Translations under genes and position numbers: made by a program
Shown: positions 1-5,772 of the stretch, one piece after another
How positions within the stretch are numbered: position 1 is the first letter of the stretch
Layout: every line of letters starts with the position of its first letter
The notes under the pieces: generated by a model
What the model was told of the DNA's origin: nothing
Seen by the model: only the letters and a program-made list of their open reading frames with translations
Databases searched by the model: none
Assembly: GCA_934454745.1 (NCBI GenBank)
Contig: CAKSGP010000053.1
Coordinates: 1-7,977 of the forward strand
From: an uncultured Clostridia bacterium
GTDB taxonomy: Bacteria; Bacillota; Clostridia; UBA1381
Direction of reading: 5' to 3'
DNA length: 7,977 bases

Positions 1-637
1 GAGTTGATGAATCAATCGTAACTTTTGCACCCATATCCCAGTTAGGGTTATGAAGCGCGTCAGATGGCTTTATATCTGCTAAATCATCACGTTTTTTGCC
101 ATAGAACGTGCCGCCTGATGCAGTAAGAAGTATCTTTTTAATCTCACGCTCAGAGTTTATCCCCTGCATAGACTGAAAGATTGCCGAATGTTCGCTGTCA
201 ACGGGGATAATGCACTTCCCATAACGCTTCTCACAATCCTTTATAATATTACCTGCGGCAACAAGGGTTTCCTTATTAGCAAGTGCAACACGTTTTTTGC
301 TTTTTATAGCCGCAATGGTAGGCTCAATTCCCGCCATACCAACAACTGCGACTATTACTGTCTGTACCTCCGGGATTGATGATGCCTCTATTATGCTCTC
401 CTTACCGCCCAAAACAGTTGATGGTGTATCCTTCAGCTTTATTTTGAGTTCTGATGCCGCCTTTTCATTGGCAACGCATACATATTTAGGTTTAAACTCA
501 CGTGCCTGCATTTCAAGCAAATCTATATTATTATTGCCCGTTATTGCCGATACCTTAAAGCAGTCGGGATGGTCACGGACAATATCAAGGGTTTGCGTAC
601 CGATTGAACCGGTTGATCCAAGAATAGATATGTTCAT
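1..637 (-). CDS. dxr: 1-deoxy-D-xylulose 5-phosphate reductoisomerase, N-terminal part (runs off the left edge)
   Basis: Converts 1-deoxy-D-xylulose 5-phosphate to 2-C-methyl-D-erythritol 4-phosphate with NADPH, the first committed step of the MEP isoprenoid pathway, in the cytoplasm. The visible 212 residues (the family is usually about 380-400) begin with the NADPH-binding loop GSTGSIG (residues 7-13). They continue with ALANKETLV (118-126), the metal and substrate motif PVDSEH (145-150, acidic D147 and E149), LTASGGTF (171-178) and PNWDMGAKVTIDSST near the cut end. The start is the ATG at 635-637, with GAAAGGAAA at 647-655 as ribosome-binding site. It lies 27 nt after cdsA and is the last visible gene of the pyrH-frr-uppS-cdsA-dxr operon. 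It should supply the isoprenoid units that UppS in the same operon elongates. One oddity is that the usual HPNW motif reads HNPNW, so the position of the E. coli active-site His209 is Asn198 here. The C-terminal half is outside the window. Confidence 0.96.
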   Translation of the reverse strand, partial: MNISILGSTGSIGTQTLDIVRDHPDCFKVSAITGNNNIDLLEMQAREFKPKYVCVANEKAASELKIKLKDTPSTVLGGKESIIEASSIPEVQTVIVAVVGMAGIEPTIAAIKSKKRVALANKETLVAAGNIIKDCEKRYGKCIIPVDSEHSAIFQSMQGINSEREIKKILLTASGGTFYGKKRDDLADIKPSDALHNPNWDMGAKVTIDSST

Positions 638-664
638 TTTATGCCATTTCCTTTCGGTATATTC

Positions 665-1468
665 TTATTTGATAAGATATACACACAGATAATATACAAT
701 CGGTGAAATAAATACCACACTGTCAAATCTGTCCATAAATCCGCCGTGACCGGGGAATATCCAACCGTAATCCTTTATCTCTGCATCACGCTTTATTGCA
801 GAAGCTGACAAATCACCGAACTGTGAAAGTATCGAGGTTAAAAGTCCAATAAATGCAAATCTTAAATATGTTCCGACAGTAGGAGCAACATCACCAAAGC
901 GGTAGCCACATTTGTCTAAAATAAACACATATAAGGCACATAAAAGTGCTGTGCAAATTATCGCACCTACTGATCCCTCAACTGTCTTTTTAGGACTTAC
1001 CTTAGGGATAAGCTTATGCTTTCCGAAAAACGTACCACAGAAATATGCCGCAGTATCGCTTCCCCATGCGATTATAAATACCAATGCCATTATAGGGAGT
1101 CCCATTTCGGAAAACATTTTGGGTATGTAGCTCATAAATACAGTTATATAAACTGCCATAAACTGCATTGAAAACAGCTCCCTGTACTGGGTTTTGCCGT
1201 GTATTACAACAACAAATATCATGGCAACTATAAGTGACAATACAAGTGCAACCTCAAGCATATTAAAATAAATGCCGAGAATAAGCAATGCACCTGTTAT
1301 ATAGCCTGATGCCTTTACAGCCTTAGACTTTGCAACAGCACCTGATGATTCGTATATCATAAAAAGTATAATTGTCGCCATAGCAATGCTGAAGGTTGGA
1401 TTTCCTGCTATAATAACACCTATAAATACGAGCAGGGCTACAACTGCTGTGATGGTTCTTGTAAGCAT
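665..1468 (-). CDS. cdsA: phosphatidate cytidylyltransferase (CDP-diglyceride synthase)
   Basis: An integral membrane enzyme that makes CDP-diacylglycerol and pyrophosphate from phosphatidic acid and CTP. CDP-diacylglycerol is the branch point for phosphatidylglycerol and cardiolipin. The 267-residue length is normal. Most of the protein is hydrophobic, with several membrane segments (about residues 5-40, 54-90, 104-146, 165-185, 200-215 and 250-266). The family signature is complete near the C-terminus: S223, KR (226-227), KD (232-233), PGHGG (239-243) and DRFD (246-249). A second conserved block, SDTAAYFCG followed by PKKTVEG, spans about 137-165. The ATG at 1466-1468 is preceded by AGGAGAG (1476-1482), whose first base is the last base of the uppS stop codon, so translation is probably coupled to uppS 13 nt upstream. 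It stands between uppS and dxr, as in many Firmicutes. Confidence 0.96.
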   Translation of the reverse strand: MLTRTITAVVALLVFIGVIIAGNPTFSIAMATIILFMIYESSGAVAKSKAVKASGYITGALLILGIYFNMLEVALVLSLIVAMIFVVVIHGKTQYRELFSMQFMAVYITVFMSYIPKMFSEMGLPIMALVFIIAWGSDTAAYFCGTFFGKHKLIPKVSPKKTVEGSVGAIICTALLCALYVFILDKCGYRFGDVAPTVGTYLRFAFIGLLTSILSQFGDLSASAIKRDAEIKDYGWIFPGHGGFMDRFDSVVFISPIVYYLCVYLIK

Positions 1469-1481
1469 ATTTAATCTCTCC

Positions 1482-2222
1482 TTATATACCTCCGAAGCGT
1501 CTGCCTCGTCCCTGGTAAATCTTTATACATTCGTGTAAATCCTTTGGTTTAAAATCAGGCCAGGCTTTTTTCACAAACACCATTTCGGCATAGCTTACCT
1601 GCCAAAGCATAAAATTGGATAACCGCTGTTCTCCGCTTGTGCGTATTAATAAATCCACATCAGGCTGATGTGCAGTATAGAGCTGGTCGGCAAAGTCGGT
1701 TTCTGTCACATTCTCAGGATCAAGCTTTCCCTCAGCTGCTGCACGGCAAAGATTTTTTGTTGCGTTCACTATTTCCTCTCTGCCTCCGTAGTTAAGGGCA
1801 ATATTCATCACAATACCATCCCTGTTCTTTGTAAGCTCCTCCGTTTTTTTGATTTGCTCACACATTTCCTCTGACAGCTCCGCCCTAGAGCCGATTGCAC
1901 GAATTCGCACATTTTCTCCGGCAAGTGTTTTCTCTGCATTAATAAGATAGTTCATAAGCAAATTCATAAGATAGTCCACCTCTTCCTTAGGACGTTTCCA
2001 GTTCTCTGTTGAAAAAGCGTACACCGTTATATATTTAACACCCATATTATTGGCTTCTGTAACAATCTTTTTCAAAGACTCCGCACCGGCTTTATGCCCT
2101 GCACTCCGTGGCAGACCGCGTTTTTTTGCCCATCTTCCGTTACCGTCCATGATAACTCCTATATGATTTTGAAGATTTGACATATCAATGGAATCATCAA
2201 TTTTTTTCTTTTTAAAAAACAT
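1482..2222 (-). CDS. uppS: isoprenyl transferase / undecaprenyl diphosphate synthase (cis-prenyltransferase)
   Basis: Condenses isopentenyl diphosphate onto farnesyl diphosphate in cis to give the C55 lipid carrier used for peptidoglycan and other wall polymers. It is a cytosolic, membrane-associated enzyme of 246 residues, a normal length. Visible family landmarks are IMDGNGRWA (24-32) with catalytic Asp26, STENW (71-75), NYGGR (144-148), RTSGEQRLSNF (194-204) and the C-terminal RRFGG (241-245). The basic start FFKKKK may help it sit on the membrane. The ATG at 2220-2222 has GAAAGGA (2232-2238) nine bases upstream. It is separated from frr by 78 nt that contain a terminator-like hairpin, so its expression may be lower than that of pyrH and frr. 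No residue expected of the family appears to be missing. Confidence 0.97.
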   Translation of the reverse strand: MFFKKKKIDDSIDMSNLQNHIGVIMDGNGRWAKKRGLPRSAGHKAGAESLKKIVTEANNMGVKYITVYAFSTENWKRPKEEVDYLMNLLMNYLINAEKTLAGENVRIRAIGSRAELSEEMCEQIKKTEELTKNRDGIVMNIALNYGGREEIVNATKNLCRAAAEGKLDPENVTETDFADQLYTAHQPDVDLLIRTSGEQRLSNFMLWQVSYAEMVFVKKAWPDFKPKDLHECIKIYQGRGRRFGGI

Positions 2223-2257
2223 AGCTGTAAGTCCTTTCGACTTAATAAAATAATGCG

Positions 2258-2295
2258 AAAAACAGTATCAGGCACCGTCTGCGTGATACTGTTTT
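2258..2295 (-). terminator. intrinsic terminator-like hairpin between frr and uppS
   Basis: Perfect 12-bp inverted repeat, arms 2259-2270 and 2284-2295 (on the minus strand AAAACAGTATCA and TGATACTGTTTT). The 13-nt interior can form three further pairs (GCA with TGC). On the minus strand the 3' arm ends in five T. The hairpin starts 5 nt after the frr stop. Because uppS, cdsA and dxr follow in the same direction with no obvious new promoter, it probably works as a partial terminator or a 3' stabilising stem. This is inferred from shape only. Confidence 0.7.
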
Positions 2296-2300
2296 AAATT

Positions 2301-2852
2301 TTAGATTTCAGTGATTTCTTTTTCCTTATCAGCTGTTATATCATCGATTTCTTTAATGTACTTATCTGTCATATTCTGTACATCTTTTTCGATTGTCTTT
2401 AAATCGTCCTCAGTGATTTCGCCGTCCTTTTTCTGCTTCTTGTACATTTCAAGAGCGTCACGGCGAATGTTACGAATCTGGACCTTTGCCTCCTCAGCAT
2501 ATTTCTTAACCATTTTAACAAGCTCACGGCGGCGTTCCTCAGTAAGCGGCGGGAAGTTAAGTCTTATTACCTTACCGTCATTCTGCGGGCTTATACCAAG
2601 ATCTGATTTGTTGATAGCCTTTTCAATTGCTGAGAGAACTGTTGCGTCCCAAGGCTGAATAACGAGCATTCTCGGCTCAGGTGATGATATTGAGCCTACC
2701 TGCTGAACAGGTGTCATAGTTCCGTAGTAATCAATTGCTATTTTATCAAGTACTGACGCATTTGCACGTCCTGCACGGATAGTTTTAAACTCACCTACAA
2801 GACCGTCTATACGTTTTTCCATTTTCGCTTCGATTTCAGGATATTTTCCCAT
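2301..2852 (-). CDS. frr: ribosome recycling factor
   Basis: Splits post-termination ribosomes together with EF-G so that the subunits can be reused, in the cytoplasm. The 183 residues match the family's usual 185 or so and cover it end to end. The N-terminal helix carries EFKTIRAGRANASVLD (about 21-36), the most conserved block of RRF. The small beta domain follows with YYGTMTPVQQVGSISSPEPR (42-61) and LVIQPWD (63-69). The C-terminal half holds LNFPPLTEERRRELVK (98-113) and the long charged helices of the three-helix bundle. The ATG at 2850-2852 has a perfect AGGAGG (2861-2866) eight bases upstream, the strongest ribosome-binding site in the operon. It lies 23 nt after pyrH, the standard bacterial pairing, and is followed directly by a hairpin. 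Confidence 0.97.
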   Translation of the reverse strand: MGKYPEIEAKMEKRIDGLVGEFKTIRAGRANASVLDKIAIDYYGTMTPVQQVGSISSPEPRMLVIQPWDATVLSAIEKAINKSDLGISPQNDGKVIRLNFPPLTEERRRELVKMVKKYAEEAKVQIRNIRRDALEMYKKQKKDGEITEDDLKTIEKDVQNMTDKYIKEIDDITADKEKEITEI

Positions 2853-2875
2853 TTTTTGTTCCTCCTATAATGTAA

Positions 2876-3592
2876 TTATTTGCCTTCTGCATTAACAAGC
2901 GTTCCTATTTTGTCGCCTTTAACGGCTCTTACAATGTTTTCAGGATCGTTAAGACCGAAAACAAGAATCGGCATATTATTGTCACGACAAAGAGATGCCG
3001 CAGTGGAATCCATAACGCCAAGATTTTTTGAAAGAATATCGCTGAATGAAAGATTTGTGTATTTCTTTGCATCAGGGTTCAGGTTCGGATCGCTGTCATA
3101 AACAGCATCAACCTTTTTAGCAAGCAGAATAACATCTACATCCATTTCAACAGCACGCAATGCCGCAGCAGTGTCCGTTGACATAAAGGGGTTACCCGTT
3201 CCGCAACCGCAGATTACCACTCTGCCCTTTTCAAGATGACGCATTGCACGGCCTCTTATATATGGTTCAGCAATCTGTCGCATTTCGATTGCCGTTTCAA
3301 CTCTTGTTTCAACCCCTATTGCTTCAAGAGAACTGCAAAGGGCAAGAGAATTAATTGCCGTTGCAAGCATACCCATATGGTCTGCACGTGTACGGTCCAT
3401 TTTCTCGCTTGATCTGCCGCGCCAGATATTTCCGCCGCCAACAACGATTGAAACACGGACACCCATATCAACAATTTTTTTAATGTACTTTGAGATTTCG
3501 TTTACAGTGGTTTCGTCTATGCCGTAGCCCTGGGGACCTGCCATAGCCTCTCCGCTGACCTTAAGCAAAACCTTTTTATATTTAATTTTCAT
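2876..3592 (-). CDS. pyrH: uridylate kinase (UMP kinase)
   Basis: Phosphorylates UMP to UDP with ATP. This is the bacterial hexameric enzyme of the amino-acid-kinase fold, acting in pyrimidine nucleotide synthesis in the cytoplasm. The 238 residues are full length. Key blocks are LKVSGEA (10-16, phosphate-binding Lys11), GGGNIWRG (52-59), RTRADHMGMLAT (67-78), CGTGNPFMSTDTAAALRA (130-147) and KKVDAVYDSDP (159-169). The CGTGNP version of the GTGNP motif is seen in other Clostridia. The ATG at 3590-3592 follows an unusual GGGGGG ribosome-binding site. Upstream there is no rpsB-tsf pair. The gene instead follows an SLH-protein frame whose final stop is 18 nt away, so it is probably transcribed from the promoter at 4645-4673. 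Confidence 0.97.
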   Translation of the reverse strand: MKIKYKKVLLKVSGEAMAGPQGYGIDETTVNEISKYIKKIVDMGVRVSIVVGGGNIWRGRSSEKMDRTRADHMGMLATAINSLALCSSLEAIGVETRVETAIEMRQIAEPYIRGRAMRHLEKGRVVICGCGTGNPFMSTDTAAALRAVEMDVDVILLAKKVDAVYDSDPNLNPDAKKYTNLSFSDILSKNLGVMDSTAASLCRDNNMPILVFGLNDPENIVRAVKGDKIGTLVNAEGK

Positions 3593-3600
3593 TTGCGTAT

Positions 3601-3606
3601 CCCCCC
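3601..3606 (-). promoter_or_regulatory. poly-G Shine-Dalgarno of pyrH
   Basis: A run of six G on the minus strand lies eight bases before the pyrH ATG, exactly where a Shine-Dalgarno sequence is expected, and no other purine-rich candidate is present. Pairing with the CCUCC anti-SD would need a G-U wobble. The other genes here use AGGAGG, GGAGG or AAAGGA. Confidence 0.6.
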
Positions 3607-3610
3607 GTTA

Positions 3611-3787
3611 TTACTTAATTGACATTGAGAACAATGAGTTCTTAACACCCTTGAAGTATGAAACCTGTGCATTAGATGCGTCAAGCTTTACAAAAGGCGT
3701 ATTAAGGCGTACATCATAGAATGCACCTGCAAGCTTGACAAAAGAATCATTAGGATATACACTTCCGTCTTCTAAGGTTTGGGGAGT
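3611..3787 (-). pseudogene. in-frame C-terminal continuation of the SLH protein beyond an internal TGA
   Basis: After the TGA at 3788-3790 the same frame runs on for 58 sense codons to a double stop, TAA TAA (3608-3613). The encoded tail, for example VKLAGAFYDVRLNTPFVKLD, has ordinary protein composition. It continues the beta-strand-like pattern of the residues before the TGA. It has no start codon with a ribosome-binding site of its own. Its end, 18 nt before the pyrH ATG, is where a normal operon neighbour would end. The simplest reading is that the original protein was 331 residues and a nonsense change (or a base-call error) now cuts it. Readthrough cannot be excluded. Confidence 0.65.
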
Positions 3788-4606
3788 TCAGTCAATACCG
3801 CCTAAAACCAGTGTAACACCGTTTATGACAGAATTTACAATCTGGCATCCCTTTTCATCAACACCATAAGTAACAATCAGGTTATGATTTGACTTAAGAC
3901 CGTTAATTGTAACGCCGCCTGATCTTACAACAACAACACCGTCCTCGATATTGCTGTATGTGCCAGGCTTGTCAACATACGTATCAACGATTTCGTCCAT
4001 AAGGATTGCGAACTCACCTCTTGTTATGTAATCTGTCGGCTTAAGCTTACCGTCAATGCCCTTCCATTCACCGTTTCCGACTATGTACTTTGCACCATTT
4101 ACCGCCCAGCTTGCCAGGTTGTCCTTATCTGAAAAAGCATCAAGAACTGATATATCGCAATCACCAAGCATTATATCCTTATTATCAACCTTGTATGGCT
4201 CAAATCCGAACATTCTTGATATAACAAGATATGTTTCCTGGAATGTTATGTTGTTTTCTGGGTTAAAGTTATTGTTATCATCACCCTCAAAAGCGCCCAT
4301 ATATACAGCCTTTGAAACAGCATCTGCATACCACGCACTTTCGGATACATCATTAAAGGTTTTGTCGCTGTTCTCCGTTGCAGAAAAGGCCCTTGTTATA
4401 ATTGTTGCCATCTGAGCTCTTGTGATGTTATCATAAGGAGCAATTAAATCGTCCGTCACTCCGTTTATAAGTCCTACATTAACAGCACTTTCTAAAGCCT
4501 CGCCCATCTTTCCGTCAGGCATATCCGAAAACGCTCCGGCATTTATTCCCGTACTCATTGTCATAACAGCCGCTGCAAGAATCGAAATTATTTTACTCTT
4601 TTTCAT
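3788..4606 (-). CDS. exported S-layer-homology (SLH) domain protein, apparently shortened by an in-frame TGA
   Basis: Probably a surface protein held to the cell wall through SLH domains, which in Gram-positive bacteria bind pyruvylated secondary wall polymers. Residues 1-25 form a signal peptide (KKSK, a hydrophobic stretch, then AGA with probable cleavage before FSD). Three SLH modules follow: about 26-74 with ITRAQMATII, about 84-135 with a degenerate ITFQETYLVI, and about 159-211 with ITRGEFAILM. Residues 220-272 are a valine- and glycine-rich stretch suggesting repeated beta strands. The ATG at 4604-4606 has GGAAAGGA upstream. The gene is the first after the promoter at 4645-4673 and leads into pyrH, the place usually held by rpsB-tsf. 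The frame ends at a TGA (3788-3790) but remains open for 58 more codons. TGA closes the kinase-like and PqqD genes in this window, so a general recoding of TGA is unlikely. The role beyond wall anchoring is unknown. Confidence 0.88.
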   Translation of the reverse strand: MKKSKIISILAAAVMTMSTGINAGAFSDMPDGKMGEALESAVNVGLINGVTDDLIAPYDNITRAQMATIITRAFSATENSDKTFNDVSESAWYADAVSKAVYMGAFEGDDNNNFNPENNITFQETYLVISRMFGFEPYKVDNKDIMLGDCDISVLDAFSDKDNLASWAVNGAKYIVGNGEWKGIDGKLKPTDYITRGEFAILMDEIVDTYVDKPGTYSNIEDGVVVVRSGGVTINGLKSNHNLIVTYGVDEKGCQIVNSVINGVTLVLGGID

Positions 4607-4644
4607 AGTTTGGTTTTCCTTTCCATAAATCTCATTATAAGTTT

Positions 4645-4673
4645 ATTATACACCATTTATCTTAAAATGTCTA
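4645..4673 (-). promoter_or_regulatory. sigma-A-type promoter of the SLH-pyrH-frr operon
   Basis: On the minus strand, TAGACA (4668-4673), a 17-nt spacer and a perfect TATAAT (4645-4650). Transcription would begin near 4638, giving a leader of about 30 nt before the SLH-protein ATG. A second TATAAT at 4634-4639 has no good -35 partner. Confidence 0.72.
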
Positions 4674-4702
4674 TATCTTTTTATAAATATTCTCAAAATA
4701 TC

Positions 4703-4731
4703 TTGCAATTTTGGTTAGATTTGTGTATAAT
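4703..4731 (+). promoter_or_regulatory. sigma-A-type promoter of the kinase-like/PqqD/DHFR operon
   Basis: TTGCAA (4703-4708), a 17-nt spacer and a perfect TATAAT (4726-4731). The expected start near 4738 gives a leader of about 50 nt with GGAGG (4778-4782) before the first ATG. It is back to back with the minus-strand promoter, the two -35 boxes being 29 nt apart, so one regulator could reach both. Confidence 0.75.
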
Positions 4732-4789
4732 ATTACTTGAAATACAATGGATAAATATATGATACAGGATTTAATCCGGAGGTTAATTG

Positions 4790-5497
4790 ATGAAATATAA
4801 CATCGCAGGGATCATTGCAGATTTTGATGTGCAGTACCCAAGGCTGAAAAAGCAGATAAAGGATTATGAATATAACGGCGATGCAATAGCAAATGTCAAA
4901 GTAAGGCTTTCTGATGAGTTTTATGATGAATTTAGGGTAGGTTTTCCGAATTTTGACAATGACTCGATTGAATATATGTGTCTGGGTTCGGAATATTATA
5001 ACGTATTGATTCATTTTAACGGTATGATGCTTCACTCCTCCTGCGTTGTGTATGAAAATAAAGCATACCTTTTTAGTGCCACAAGCGGAACGGGAAAATC
5101 TACCCATACGCAGCTCTGGCTGAAGCGTTTCCCGGGCTCATACATACTAAACGACGATAAGCCTGCAATCCGAATTACTGACAAGGGCATATATGCTTAC
5201 GGCACTCCCTTTTCAGGAAAGACTGACCTTAATGTGAATACAGGGATAGAAATAGGCGGGATATGCGTAGTAAAACGGTGTGAAACCAATCATATAGAAA
5301 AGATTACAACCGAGGAAGCATTGTTCAGTCTGCTTAACCAAACAGTACGTCCATCTGATGAAGATGCAATGGATAAGCTCCTTGATACTCTTGATAAGGT
5401 GGTACGCACAGTGCCTATATACAGGCTATCCTGTAATATGGATATTAGTGCGGCAGAGGTTGCCTATAACGGAATGAACACAGAAAGGAATAAATGA
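4790..5497 (+). CDS. HPr kinase/PEPCK-like P-loop protein, partner of a PqqD-family protein
   Basis: The substrate is unknown. The fold is probably that of the HPr kinase/phosphorylase and PEP carboxykinase group. In the 235 residues, a family-like lead-in MMLHSSCVVYENKAYLF (79-95) enters a clear Walker A loop, SATSGTGKST (96-105; Lys103, Ser104). It is followed by LNDDKPAI (120-127) in the position of the acidic Walker-B-like motif, then YGTPFSGKTDLN (137-148) and GGICVVKR (156-163). The first 75 residues are not recognised. It is shorter than true HprK (about 310 residues) and lacks its N-terminal domain, so it is unlikely to be the carbon-catabolite HPr kinase. The start is the ATG at 4790, seven bases after GGAGG; an in-frame TTG just before it is less likely. 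The stop overlaps the PqqD-like gene by 4 nt. Related kinases phosphorylate lasso-peptide precursors, so a peptide or protein substrate recruited by the PqqD partner is a reasonable inference. Confidence 0.82.
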   Translation: MKYNIAGIIADFDVQYPRLKKQIKDYEYNGDAIANVKVRLSDEFYDEFRVGFPNFDNDSIEYMCLGSEYYNVLIHFNGMMLHSSCVVYENKAYLFSATSGTGKSTHTQLWLKRFPGSYILNDDKPAIRITDKGIYAYGTPFSGKTDLNVNTGIEIGGICVVKRCETNHIEKITTEEALFSLLNQTVRPSDEDAMDKLLDTLDKVVRTVPIYRLSCNMDISAAEVAYNGMNTERNK

Positions 5498-5769
5498 ATA
5501 TGAAAACAAAAAAAGGATTTATGCTCCGAAATGTAGCAGGCAGGGATATAGTCGTGCCCATAGGTCAGGCATCAGTTGACTTTAACGGAGTAATTAACTT
5601 AAATGAATCAGGTGCATTTTTATGGAAGGAGCTTGCAAAAGGCTGTACGTACGATGAACTTTTAAATGCTCTGCTTAGGGAATATGATGTTTCAGAGGAT
5701 ATTGCAAGCCGTGATATTGATGCATTTTTAGATGTTGCACGAAAAGCAAATGTATTAGACGAGGATTGA
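5494..5769 (+). CDS. PqqD-family protein (RiPP recognition element type)
   Basis: A small 91-residue protein with the PqqD fold pattern. An N-terminal beta region (about 9-35, FMLRNVAGRDIVVPIG) leads to the hallmark LNESGAFLWKEL (36-47), then TYDELLNALLREYDV (52-66) and a final helix, DIDAFLDVARKANVL (74-88). PqqD-type domains bind the leader of a ribosomally made peptide and present it to modifying enzymes. No PQQ genes are present here, so the name pqqD should not be transferred. It overlaps the kinase-like gene by ATGA, implying coupled translation and a shared job. The start could also be the ATG at 5500: AGGA (5486-5489) is only 4 nt from the first ATG but 10 nt from the second, giving 89 residues. 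The TGA stop is followed by just three bases before the DHFR gene. Confidence 0.85.
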   Translation: MNMKTKKGFMLRNVAGRDIVVPIGQASVDFNGVINLNESGAFLWKELAKGCTYDELLNALLREYDVSEDIASRDIDAFLDVARKANVLDED

Positions 5770-5772
5770 TTT

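Noticed and set aside
297..692. Plus-strand open frame of 131 codons opposite dxr and cdsA
   Set aside because: It lies antisense to clear dxr coding sequence, shows no family motif and has no promoter; it mirrors the codon pattern of the real gene.
2223..2258. Promoter for uppS in the frr-uppS gap
   Set aside because: AT-rich hexamers exist, but none pairs a recognisable -35 with a -10 at 16-18 nt outside the hairpin and Shine-Dalgarno sequence.
3788..3790. Genome-wide reading of TGA as an amino acid
   Set aside because: TGA ends the kinase-like gene in an ATGA overlap and ends the PqqD-like gene just before the DHFR ATG, while Trp is coded by TGG throughout.
3755..3790. Bacterial SECIS element after the SLH TGA
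   Set aside because: Only a six-pair stem with an internal mismatch and a 15-base loop can be drawn, SLH proteins are not known selenoproteins, and no sel genes are in view.
4765..4777. Small hairpin GGAT-TTA-ATCC before the kinase-like Shine-Dalgarno
   Set aside because: A four-pair stem is too weak to call a riboswitch or thermosensor, and the 50-nt leader is too short for known riboswitch classes.
4733..5107. Minus-strand open frame of 124 codons opposite the kinase-like gene
   Set aside because: It overlaps the promoter, leader and Walker A region of a better-supported gene and has no recognisable motif.
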